This document shows, one piece after another, positions 34,301 through 46,100 of a DNA stretch of 64,000 nt (positions within the stretch are counted from its first letter, which is position 1; each line of letters opens with the position of its first letter). A program made the position numbers and the translations under genes. Origin of the DNA: Flaccisagitta enflata (taxonomy: Eukaryota > Chaetognatha > Sagittoidea > Aphragmophora); contig OZ231127.1 of the NCBI GenBank assembly GCA_965153355.1, positions 930,001-994,000 of the forward strand, read 5' to 3'. Under the pieces are notes generated by a model. That model was not told where the DNA came from and did not search any database. It saw nothing but the letters and a program-made list of their open reading frames with translations.

Positions 34301-35140
34301 TAGCAATTTTTGAGAAAAAAAAATTTTTAAGGGGTGGCAGTGCCCAAATTTTTTTTGGAAGCCAAAAAATATCAATTACTTTGTTTGTCTATGAAATTTC
34401 ATGAAAAATGGTTAACAAAAAAAAATTTTATAAGAAAAAATATTTTTTACCAAAAATTATCAAAATTTCAAAATCTCATAACTCCTTTAAAATTCAAATA
34501 TGGGAGTTGAAATTTGGCATACACATTAAGAGTTCTCAGGACTACTTCCATGCCAAAAATTATTATGCTAAGCCAATTTTTTTAGAAAATATAGCAATTT
34601 TTCATTTTTTTGAAATTTTGGTTTTTTAAGTGCCATTCCCTTAAAAATTGGCCAAAAATATTTTTCAAAAAATGAAATTTGTAGCTCTGGGTATTGACTA
34701 CATGTAACATAAAAATAAAATTTTGAAACAAATTTTTTGGCCTACAATAGTGATTTTAAGAAATAAAAAATTTTTGACGACCAAAAACAAAAAATGCCCG
34801 GAACAGCTCCAAACCCTTACGGGGGGTGGGGGTACTATAGGTGTACACCACAGAAAAATTTCAGATCTCATATCCTTGTAATTGGAGAGATATGGCTTCC
34901 CTCCTTATCACCAGTTCTTTGATTCCGGTACTGTATATAAAAATGCATTTTAGCAAAATAGTGCTTCTTTTTGCAAGGCTCTAGCTTCCAAACCGTTTGA
35001 GCTACAAACTTGGGATTGGTCTAGATTGAAAGAAAATTTGAAAATCTTTCAAAATGTCTTTTATAAAAATAGTTGAAAATAATTCTTACATATATTTTAT
35101 TATTAAACAAATACATCTTGCTTTTTTAGTCGTACGTTTT
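31343..35140. mobile_element. Older TIR element split by the 3.4-kb palindrome
   Basis: Sequence left of the palindrome (31,343-31,544) and right of it (34,936-35,140) together match the uninterrupted element at 51,241-51,652: the ACGCGGATAAAAAA end, the TTTCTAAACG core, GAAAACATTGCC, and the GTTTGAGCTACAAACTTGGG part. Its exact right end is uncertain. Confidence 0.6.
31547..34933. mobile_element. 3.4-kb palindromic TA-flanked element
   Basis: Left end CAGTACCAGAATCAAAGAAC, right end GTTCTTTGATTCCGGTACTG, with TA at 31545-31546 and 34934-34935. The two arms of about 1.65 kb are inverted copies meeting near 33,210. Each arm contains several ~177-bp tandem units (CAGATGTCCCCCAAAAAATT, CATATTAAACGACATCCCCA and so on). 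TA duplication and CAGT ends fit mariner-type mobilisation. The short mirrored frames here are not genes. Confidence 0.88.
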
Positions 35141-35824
35141 TAGCTGAATTTAGCCTCATTTCTTAGGTCAGATCCTTTTCTATTCTAGCTTGTATTTTGA
35201 AACAGGAATGTAGAAAATATCTCAGCATAAATTTGCGCAAATATTTATACTTTTCTCAAGGCTTGGGAAGCTAAATACTTAATGACTGATAAAGTGTGAG
35301 CCTTGTAACTGGGTACCACTTCTTTGTTATTGTCGTTTCCAAGAATTTACGTCAGTTTTTCTCTTATGAGGTGCGTCTTTTTTTTTTATCCAAGTGGTAT
35401 CCCACACACACACAGAGCTGCTGTACCTCAAATGTTCATCTTCATACTTTCCAACTCAATTGTCATGAATGTACCCATAGACCCATGGAGGGATAAAGCC
35501 TCTCATAGAGTCGTGAGTCCATGACTAAGAAGAAAATAGGCTGATGGACCGTCAGTGACGGGACAAAAAAAAGCATTTGTCTTAGGCCAAATTCTGTTAA
35601 AAGTAGGTCCATCAGAGTGGGGTTCAATTGATTACCCCAAAACAATATTCATCCTTGTCAGAAATTGCGGTGTTACTATGATTTGCAGATGGGTTTGGCT
35701 CAGTAAAGTCATACTTTGTGATTTTACCATGATTTGAAGATGGGTTTGGCTCAGAAAAATGGGTGCCGCATCTTTTATGATGAGGAAGCCTGTACAAAAA
35801 AGTTAGGAATAAAGAATACAAATT

Positions 35825-37117
35825 TCATGTTGGTTTGGTTCCTATTTTGAGACAGCAGAAGATGAAAAGCACGACAAGCGGTGGAAGTAAGTTCCACATA
35901 TGTAGCCTATGAATCACAGTCAAGTCCTTGATCTCGTCCTCCATTAAATAGAAAAACTTTATATGTTCGCATGTTGCAAAAAGACTATTTACTTCTTCCT
36001 TACATAATGGACTACAATCATGATGCAATGTTCCAAATGTGTCCAATTGAATCTCAAACGCTCCATAAGTAGTAAAATTGCTAAAAAAAAGATTGCCTAA
36101 TTGTATTGGTCCCGTTTTAACCCATGACGCCGAATTTTTCCATAAAAAACCCTTTTCAGCAACAATTGAAATGATAATTGGAAAAAAAGCCGTTATCGTG
36201 AATATCAGGATTGAAGGTGAATATTTTTTCATGGTGAGTAAAACATGACAAGGTCGATTTGTCAAGTGGCAATTAATTGCAGTATGACTACTTTTCCATA
36301 ATTTAATTGCTGCTATGGTAAAAGAAATAAGAATACCTGGTACAATGCTGAATATACAAAGCTCACGCCGGTTACGGGCCCAAAGATGCCTCCCAATTAA
36401 GGAAGCTGTGGCATTGGACTCTATACAATGAATAGTATATATGTAAGCCAAAGGATTTTCTAAACATGAACTATTCTCTTTAAGAATATTCAAATATTGT
36501 GTGTGTTCATTGCTGCCTTCCTCTAAAAACGTCACTACATTTATAAGACTATTGAGGTGATCATAAGTGTAAAGGTAGATGCAAACTGGAGCGATTGACA
36601 TGAGGACTGAAATTAGAAAACATAATCGGCGACAACTATCTGATACTATCTTGGCGAAAGAATTCAGTACAATGGCTAACAAACATCCAACAAAATAAGG
36701 GAAAAGATAGTATATAATTGGGAAGAAATGCTGTGACCGCGTCCATGAATACGATTCTAATCGGTAAGAGCGTTCATGAATACGATACGGATTGGTATGT
36801 GCATCCCAAGAGCCTTCTTTCATGTATTGTATGTACTGGCTAGCTTGAATGATAAATGGCAGAAAAGATGGAAAGGTTAGTATCAGGAATATAAGGAAGT
36901 GAAATTTGCGTTGACCACAAATTCTTTCATCGGTGGCAATATAAACAAGACCAAAAATCACAGCAATGTTGACATCGATTATCCCCACCACTTCATGAAA
37001 GATGTCATTTTCAGATAATCCCAGCAGCTTGTAGTTTCCAACTCTAAACAACATATCCCTTTTATTTTGAATGTAGTTGTCCGAGTTGTTTGTTTGCGGC
37101 ATGAAATTCGACTCGCA
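35825..37117 (-). CDS. XKR-like gene exon 3 (terminal)
   Basis: Acceptor CATTTTTTCTCAG, phase 0, starting CESNFMPQTNN; stop TGA at 35825-35827. It encodes about 430 residues with some seven hydrophobic segments (for example FHFLIFLILTFPSFLPFIIQ and LPPLVVLFIFCCLKIG) and N-glycosylation-type NSS/NAT sites between. I do not recognise it as any named domain. The single uninterrupted frame of 1.29 kb is strong evidence of coding in this AT-rich region. Confidence 0.75.
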   Translation of the reverse strand, partial: CESNFMPQTNNSDNYIQNKRDMLFRVGNYKLLGLSENDIFHEVVGIIDVNIAVIFGLVYIATDERICGQRKFHFLIFLILTFPSFLPFIIQASQYIQYMKEGSWDAHTNPYRIHERSYRLESYSWTRSQHFFPIIYYLFPYFVGCLLAIVLNSFAKIVSDSCRRLCFLISVLMSIAPVCIYLYTYDHLNSLINVVTFLEEGSNEHTQYLNILKENSSCLENPLAYIYTIHCIESNATASLIGRHLWARNRRELCIFSIVPGILISFTIAAIKLWKSSHTAINCHLTNRPCHVLLTMKKYSPSILIFTITAFFPIIISIVAEKGFLWKNSASWVKTGPIQLGNLFFSNFTTYGAFEIQLDTFGTLHHDCSPLCKEEVNSLFATCEHIKFFYLMEDEIKDLTVIHRLHMWNLLPPLVVLFIFCCLKIGTKPT

Positions 37118-40100
37118 CTGAGAAAAAATGCAAATGAATTCCAAAATAATGGGCTACAGTCTGTAAAGCCTAGGTTGGTACAATGGAAGCCTAAACCTCT
37201 ATTAACTAGTCTGGCGAGTCTGGCATGCTTAATGCTTATGACCCTCCAGCTATGGTCAGTTTTGCATGTAATTTACTGTTCCTAAAGGAGACTGCAGTAA
37301 CGTTTAAAGTTTAGTTTATTCATAAAACTGTTAGGATCACTTACCTCTTTGAAGTTCCATTTATATACATGCTTAATGATTTGGTTCCATTTGATCATGT
37401 CAACCCAGCCTTTAAAACATAATCGATAGAACGATGAATTAAGTGTGACATGTTTTTCGTATTTTTGGGGAGCGGGAGGCATTACCCACACTCCATTTGA
37501 CATTTGCCAGCCTTGAGAAACATTTTGCGAAACATCGTATATGTATTCGTATTCGTCTTCGTGTATAAATCCCTTCAGTCTGATGGTTGGAGTAAAATTG
37601 TTGTACAATACCGCTGGAAAATTTTCGCTGATTGGTCTAAAAGAGAAGAAGTTTCTTACTTCTATCTCTGATAGAATTTTGAGAGCTTGTTCAAAGTTCA
37701 GGATGATGTGGAAAGAGACAGAGGCGAAGCAAAGTGATATTGTTCGCCAGATAGCTCCAGACTTAAACTCAAGAGGTTGAATTTTCGCCTCATTGCTTTT
37801 GATATGTATTTTCTTCTTTTTGTCATTTGATTTGTCATCCTTCTTGGTAGAATCTGTGCTTTTTCCTCGCTTTGTGCTCATACTCTTACAATCATTGTTG
37901 GTGATGTTTGTCTCCTGAAATGATTCTCCCTCCTCAATAGGAGTATTCCTAGCAGATCTAAACCAACGCATCATTTTTTTCTCTCCTCTTTTTCTGCAAC
38001 TGAAAGTCCTCTCATCGACATTTCTATCTACCTCAAAAGCACTTTTCACTCTGTGAAACATTTTCCTCAGCATATCCGGTGTAGCAACGCGGAATAAAAC
38101 AAGCGGGGTGAAGACCAAAAATAAAATTGATTTTGTAAGAGCTCGTGCAAAAATTGAGTAGATTGTTACAGAAAGGCCAACAACGATATTCACCACGCCA
38201 ATAATCTGAACTAATTGTGTTCTGTGCTGCTTGAATACTGAGGAGGAAATGACAAAAAAGTTGCGTCTGTTGCCAATCTCATGACTTTCTCTCTCAGCGA
38301 CTTTGACATCATTAACTCCGAAACGATTGTTACCTTCACAGCCATCCTCAGATATTCCAACATTATCCAAGTTCAATGTAGGAATCTTCATGGTTTTACA
38401 ATTTTTTCTATCATCAGTTCTGAAAATTTCACACGTTCCTTGCAAGTGATCAGTTTCATTTACATTTTCATCTTCCTCTACCCTGTCAAGATTAAGTTCC
38501 TCTGTCTCCTTAGGAGAAATTTTTTGATTGGTATTATCGAGCTCGATATTATCATTTTCCCACTTGTCCTGAACATTTTCCCTGCGATAAACATAATCAT
38601 TATTATCATGGTGTTTTTGGACTGTAGAAATTCCATCTACTCCAAAACGAACAGTAACCCATGAAATAGAAAAGGAGGATAAGGCAATTGAAACCAACTT
38701 CATGGGATTGTCGATCCGCCATGAACAGGTCACTATATCTACAGGCATTCGATCTTGATCAAATCTGAATACGTGCTCAGTGATACAAGTGCAGGCGGTG
38801 TCGAAATTTGGCACAGCGGAGTATATGTAAGAGGAAGCAGGCGATGGCAATGAAATGGTATCTTCTTTTTTGACCAATGAAAATAATCGATAGTTGTGAA
38901 GGGAGTGAGAAGGGAGTGAGAAGGGACTGACAACTTCATCTGTAGAAGAATATAGTAAACAAACTGATAACTCCTTAGCCTTGATTGAAGCAGGGGACAG
39001 GGGGTTCAGAGACATGGTTTGGGCATTCTGTAACTACATACTACATGTCACATAATTTACCTAAGCTTGTAATATCATGGTAACAGCAATGTTTTTTTGT
39101 TTGTTTTTTTTGGTTGCGGACACTTAACTCTTTAAGGGATTTTGTGAGCACTTTGGTCAGTTTTGTTTGCTGTTTTGTAACGCAAAAATATGTTTTATTG
39201 CAAACAGTTTTTTTTTTTATTTTGGCCAATGCTTAGGACTCTTTTCTTCATGGCCATAGCCACCATTACTAGTAAAATTACCTTTAAAAGGCATTTTGTG
39301 TGTGTTTGGACCTAGCATTTTTTAACGTTATTTCTTGTGAAAAAAATCATTGGCTGGCTATCTGATGTAGTGTGAACAAAGCTAGATGTGTTTTTTTGGG
39401 GGGGTGCGTGTTTGTGGGGGGCATGGGGTGTGGATGGGGTGTGGATGGGGGTTGGATGCCCCTGCCCACCCGTCCGCAAAGATAATGTGACCCTGCATCA
39501 CTTGTTTATCTTATTTTGCATTCAGAATTTACAAGGCTATTAGAACCGTATGCTATACAAAAAGATTTTCTAACAGCCTAGCAAATTCTGGTCGATGTTT
39601 GAGTAGAATCTTCAATCAAAGGATAATTGACAATGAAAAGCTTACAGTCCACGTATAGTCCAAGTATAGTCCATGTTGTTCAAGAAAGGACTCGGCTTTT
39701 CTGGCACAAAGTATGAAAATTTGGAATTTAGTATTTCAAGCCATGTAGATCATAACTATGATAGGTGCACATAAAACAATTCAAGCAACTATCTTGAAAA
39801 CACATCTAAAATTTTTTTAAGATTCGCCATTGCCAAACCGCTCGAGGGCAACAAAATTTGATGAGCTAAAGGCTAATGTCACAATCTCATTTCGACGCGA
39901 GAACTCGACTTACTACCATGTTAACAGTGTTACCGCAATGTCTATTGCATTGCGACAAGTTTTTATAGTTTGATGACCTACCTAACAACCTGGTTTACCT
40001 TGCCAAACCATTTTTTGAGACCACCCCTACCCCTAGGGGGCCGAAAAATAAGGTCAAAATGGCCACATTGGCATGTCCGGATCTTGTCCGGACAAGCAAA

Positions 40101-43100
40101 TAACAAGCAAACCCTATCAAAAAATGAATTATCTGATCATTTCTCAGCTTTTAATCAGTTATCATCAATCCAATGTGATGTACAAAAAATTTCATCTAAC
40201 TGCGCACATGCTAAGTTGTTCAAATATTGTATTATCATCAAATTTTCATCATTTTAATTTTTTGCCATTTCATAGCAAATTCTGAGCATGCTAATTATCT
40301 TTTTCCAAAACACTATCAATTCTCAAAGCTAATCACTTTCTAGGTTTCTATCTAATAGAGAACTACTTAAAGGACATATGCTCCAAATTTCATGCCACTG
40401 TGACACCCCAATCCTGCGTGATGACACTTTTCTTCAAGCATGATTATTCCGCACACCCCCCACCCACCCATCTAGCTCAAAACGTCCATTTCAGAGTTGG
40501 AAAAGCATCATTGGTGTTTTGACTGACTGTTCATCACAAAAAAAGAGCATACTTTGATACCGGGTAGCACTGTCCTATCTTGTGTAGGGGTTGTTACGCG
40601 ATTTGTCATCCTCGATTTGACCAAAGCATTTTTGGCTTTTTTGGGGTATAAAAGCCTTTAAGGAGCTAGTAATTGTGTAACCAGAAATAATTATACTATT
40701 TTTGGGGTGAGGAATACAAATATGCTGTCAAAAATGGTCTCCAACAATTATCGTGATCAACTACCACCATAAATTAGGCCCTGATTGGGCATTTTGGCCT
40801 TCTTTACACGGTAAACAAGCTCAAGTGGGGGAAAGTAAAAGCTTAGCATTACAAAACTATCAAAGTATCACATTTCATCTTTTGTAGTGTTGTAAAAGAT
40901 TACCTAACATTTTATGTAGGCCAAAGTTGGGGTAATTAACTAAAATACTTTAGAGGACACATTAAAATCTTTGAACTATCCAAGACTAGGAAATAGCTAA
41001 AAAGATAATTTTCAGACGTGAGTGCCTTAAAACTGGTTAATGGATGTTGTTTCATTCTTTCATCAATTATTGAGCCAAAAGTTGCATTTTTGGTCTCTTA
41101 CTGAAGCACCATAAATGTCTTGTAGGTTTTTCTATCTAACTTAACATAGTTATGCCATTTTCTTATCCGCAACTTTTTTTAGATAGAGAATCAATGAACA
41201 ATTTTTGAGGTTGGAGTGAAACCTTCACATTTTTGTTCATATTTTCTTAACTGTTTCAATTCCTCTATTTTGACAAACCAAAGCAAGTGGAACAAACGTC
41301 AGGCACTTCCCTACAAGGAGCAACTTTCAAATTATAAATATCTTCAGTAGTTTAAGCGTAATTAGCTTTTACTTTCCCCCACTTGAGGTTGTTCACCCTG
41401 TAGTAGAAAAAGCTGCTAAATAAGGCATGGGCCGTCGAAAATTCGGAAAACAGCATTGTTATTATTCTAAATAAGGTAAATACGGCAATTTGTGAGCATA
41501 TTGGGCCCAATATGCCATTTTCGGCCCATTTCTTGTTGCAGGCAAGCAAATACATAAAGATTTTTCCTTCCCTTAGTCGGTCTATCCATCTGTCCATGGT
41601 AATGGTTATCCAGTAGGAAGGGGAAAAAAATGAGCATTCTTCAGGTTTGTGTGTCGGGGTGTTGGGAGTGGGGAGTGGGGGTTGAATGCCCCTGCCCACC
41701 AATCTGCGACAATATTGTTACCCCGCTTTTACTGTTTTCATAAGTCATAACATCTGCCCCATATAAGTCATCAAACAGATGCCATTTTTACTGATCTGCG
41801 ATTTATTTTATCAGGTTTTGAACAGTTCTGTATGGGTTGTTTTTATGAAAAAGGGAATCCACCAGTTTTTAACGTTCCTTAGGCCAAATTTTTGGTTGAT
41901 GATTTTTAGTCGCGTGCTACGCGACTCTACACCCCGCTTTGTCGGTCCGTTGGTTGGGCGGTCCATCGGTTGGTTGGTCTTTGGTTGGTTGGTCCCCTTT
42001 TTACTTTTTTGGCGTTTTTAAGCTTTTTGGGCTTGCATCTCCTTCCCAGATGCCATTAAAAGTCATTCTAAGTCATTTTAGGTAATTTTAAGTCATTCTA
42101 AGTCATATTCTTAGTCATATCAAGTTACATTAAGTCGATAAGGTCAATATTGTCATTAAAGTGATTTTAACTCAATTCAGGTCACCTTGAGTCATTTTAA
42201 CTCAATTTAAGTCATCTTCAGCTATTTATGTCCTGCACGCGACTTATAGGTGTTGGCCTTGTTTTTGCTTGTAAACAAGAAACTAAAAAAGCCACTTTCA
42301 TAAAATTCATTTCATGAACTTCCAAACTGTAGCTTATTTTCTGCAAATCCATCTAATATCATTTGAGTCATAAGTTGCAAAAAAGAAATAAAGAATGGAA
42401 GAAAATTTGAAAAAAAAATTGTTGGGGAATTTTCCTCTTACAGCCCTTAATCACAGCTTCATAATCATAAATCTCTAATTAGTCGCGGACACGCAAAGTT
42501 GACTTTTGGAAGGGCCCACAGAGACATTTTCTGTAGAATACAAGGTCCTGGCTCCTGAGGTTTGAGAGAGCTATTTTAAGGACTGAGTAGGCGTATTTGA
42601 TGCCTAAGGAAGCTGATATAGGGCTAATGAGGGCTGATTTGAACCTTTAATAGATTGATTTAGGCCTGAGGGGAGGGGGGGGGAAGATGGGCAAACTCAT
42701 GGACAAACGCAGACAGACCTACTAAAAAAGCAAAAACTTTGCCCTTTAAGTCGCTTGCACAAGACTCTTTTACCTGTTTGGTCTGCTGGTCAGCCTTTTC
42801 TGTGTTACCTATAAACAGACAAACTGACAGACACACCCTGAGTTGTGGTATCTATGCATTTTGAGAGAAATATGACACATAGTGAAAATCCAACGACACC
42901 CCATTGATAGAGTTCAGTTGTTTACAAAATACTCCTTGGACCAATCCTCTTTTAAAAAGGCAAGGCCAAAAGGTTCAAAAACATTTTATCAAAAGAAATG
43001 ACAAATATCTTTTAAAAATCTTCCGAAAACACCAGGAAAAACTTTTTTCTTGTCCTTAAAAATGGCTCAGAATGATATAACACAATCTTTTATACTCATA

Positions 43101-46100
43101 TATTCTCTGACTAGGTACATCAGAGATAAAACAACAAGTGACAGAGACATGGGGTCAAAATGTCATTAAAAAACTCATTATGGATGAGTGGGCAGGGACT
43201 TTACCCCATTTGAAACTCTCCATGGTCCCTCTCACATGCATAGACAATCGTATCTGCAGCATCATTTGGAAAAAAGTCGAAAAGATGAAGTCCCTTCGGT
43301 CTTTTTGAGTCCTGCAGAGGAAAACGGATTTCCCTTTGTTTTAAGAGGCGTTTGAGCAAGTTGATGCATTTTTCGGGCAGAATGGGACTACGTATGAAAT
43401 TAAGAGCTAAAAAAGAACTAACTCTCCTCTTTCAGATGACGCCAAGCAGAATTCTGTGCGATCAATAGTTTTGGAGCTATGATTTTGTAAATCGTTTTAT
43501 ATTTTTTCGCATTTTTTGCATTTTTCCCATAAACTAGGAATTGAGTTAGTTGAAGTTTATTTGAATATTGAAATGTCCCAGGTGATGATTGTGTATCCTC
43601 GCAGCGCAGTTTCTCTCATTTCAACTCTGGCTTTGTCCGTCAGTCCATCCATTGGTCTGTTGGTCCGTCTGTTCGACCAAGTGAAAAAATGGAAAAACAA
43701 GCGGTCTAGATGCTTGTGTGTGGGGGTTGAAGTTGGTGTGTGGACGGGGGTTGGATGCCTCTGTCCACCTGTCCGCAACAATATTGTAACCCCGTGTTAC
43801 ATGAGAGAAGGGGAGAGAGAGAGAGAGAAAAAGGGAGAGAGAGAGAGAGAGAGAGAGAGAAGGGGAGAGAGAAAATGAGAATGGGAGAGAGAAAGAGAGA
43901 GAGAAAGAGAGAAAGAGAGAAAGAGAGAAAGAGAAGGGCAAACAAAGAACAAACAGAGAAACACATGTAAAGAGCGGAACAAACCAAAAAGATGCCCAGA
44001 AAAAAAAAAGGCAATCAACCAGGCAAAACACAATCACAAAAAATCCAAAACCTCGCACTTACAACTTTTTCCTACTGCGAGAGCCTCCTTTATTGGTAAC
44101 TCATAAATATGGGTTTTCGCACTGACTCTCGAGATCACCATAGATGGATGGACTGATGGACTAGCAGACCAACAGAGAGATAAAGCCTCATCTAAAGTTG
44201 TGTAGCCACAACTAGAAACCATCATTAAGCATTAGAATGTAGTTTTTTAGTGGCGGTCATGTGAATTCATACTTTGCTGTGTCCATCCTTTGGTCTGTAA
44301 CAGTTTTAGTTGAGCACTAGCGACTTCCTAAAAGGCTTTATCTGTCCCTGCGTTGGTCCATAATGCATGAGTCAAAGTATGTGAAAATGCACATTTGAGA
44401 GGCCGTGCATGTGTGTAGGGGTGTGGAAAAGGGTTTTGGGCCCTTGCCATGGTGATATTGCATTTCAATTAAAAGAACCAATTCCTGGAATGATTGCTGT
44501 GCATTGAATGGTAAGTTTTTCTTCAGGGGAACAATAATTCATAAGAAAATAAAATCTTTTAAATCATTCGATAAGGCTAAAAAGAAGCCTAACAACAATT
44601 AATGAGATTTCATAGAAAAGTTCTCTATCAGAGGGATAGTGTATGAAAAAAATTTAGCCCTGGAACTCCTATGTATTAGTGCCGTCACCTGCCCCCTTTC
44701 CCATAATAAAACATCGGCAACAATCTTTTCTGTATGTGTTCTTTGGGATATAAAAGGGGAGACGGTGGTAATTTTAGAGGTTCCAGGACCAAATTTTTGT
44801 TGTGGTTCATCTGAGTAAGTGATTCTGAGTCATATCCTTCTGATAGAGAATTCTCCTATGAATTTGCATGGACTCTTGTTATGCTACTAAAAAGTGCTTC
44901 AGGAACAGTGGACACTCTAAGTGTTATTGAATTTCTATGGATTGAACTAGAATTAGAAAATCATGGTGAGGTCAATATTTGTCCAGCTAGTTGATCGTGA
45001 GTAAAAGAATAGGCTGTTGTGCCTTATGGTAACCCCTTATTACTTGTTGAATTACGGTTGCTTTGGTCTCTTTTATGGCAGATTGCGTTGTGTTTGTAAA
45101 TGTGTGATTATTATTTTTTAGCGCTGCCGTTGCCCAAGCATATAAAAGTTTGGTCCTTTGAAAAGCTTGTTATGAGCAGGAAAAATTCAGAGTTCTTGGT
45201 GTGATTAAAAAAAAGTAACCTTTCTCTAAGACTCATGTTTACAAAAAAAAAATGAAAGAGTTTGCATGGCCCTCAAATGTATTTATCATCATGGGAATGC
45301 GACTCAGTAAGTCATTGGTTGGTTGGTTGATCCATTAGTCAATCCACTACTGTCTTGAAAACAATGTCACTTTCCTTTTGGGCAGCGGCTCAGGAGGGGC
45401 CAATGACCTATGATTCCACACAGGGCAATATTCTCTAGTTTCCCTGTGTCCGTCCCCCCTTTGGAAGCCTCAAAACAGGCCTCTGAGATCCCAAATCAGG
45501 CCTTTCAGACCCCTAATCAGACCTGGCCCCCAAATCAGGCCTCTCTGACCCCAAATCAGGCCACCCAGACCCTAAATCACCCCTCTCAGACCCCAGATAA
45601 GGCCTTTCAGACCCTTAAACAAGCCTCTCAGATCCCATAGCAGGCCTCTCAGACCCTAGCACTGGCCTTTCAAACCCCAAATTAGACCCCTCAGACCCCT
45701 AATCAGGACTTTCAGACCCCTAATCATTGTAATCAAGTATCTCAGACCCCAAACCACGCCTCTCAGACCCAAAATCAGGACTCTCAGCCCCCCAAAGCTG
45801 CCTCTCAAACCAGAAAAAATTTTCCTATGTGGAATCATAGGTCATCAGCCCCTCCAGGGCCACTGCCCCTCTCATCATCTCATTCCCATATACACTAATT
45901 TAGGGGTATCGGGTAACGTTGACCATTAGGACAGGGGTTCTGACACAGATTTTGGCAGATCCTTCTTGTTAACGGCACTTTGGCTCAAAATCAATGTAGT
46001 ATTAATGTTCTGCCTTCAAAAGTCGCATTGGGTATCAGGAAATTGTGACCGCCACCCCCCCACCCCCCCTCAGAAGGTGGTGACCTCTAAAGATTAAGCA

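Noticed and set aside
32400-34629. Mirrored short frames that appear on both strands
   Set aside because: They lie in the two arms of the 3.4-kb palindrome, so the same DNA is read twice.
39041-40285. Short open frames in XKR intron 1
   Set aside because: No conserved features, and they overlap Rep-B or AT-rich sequence.
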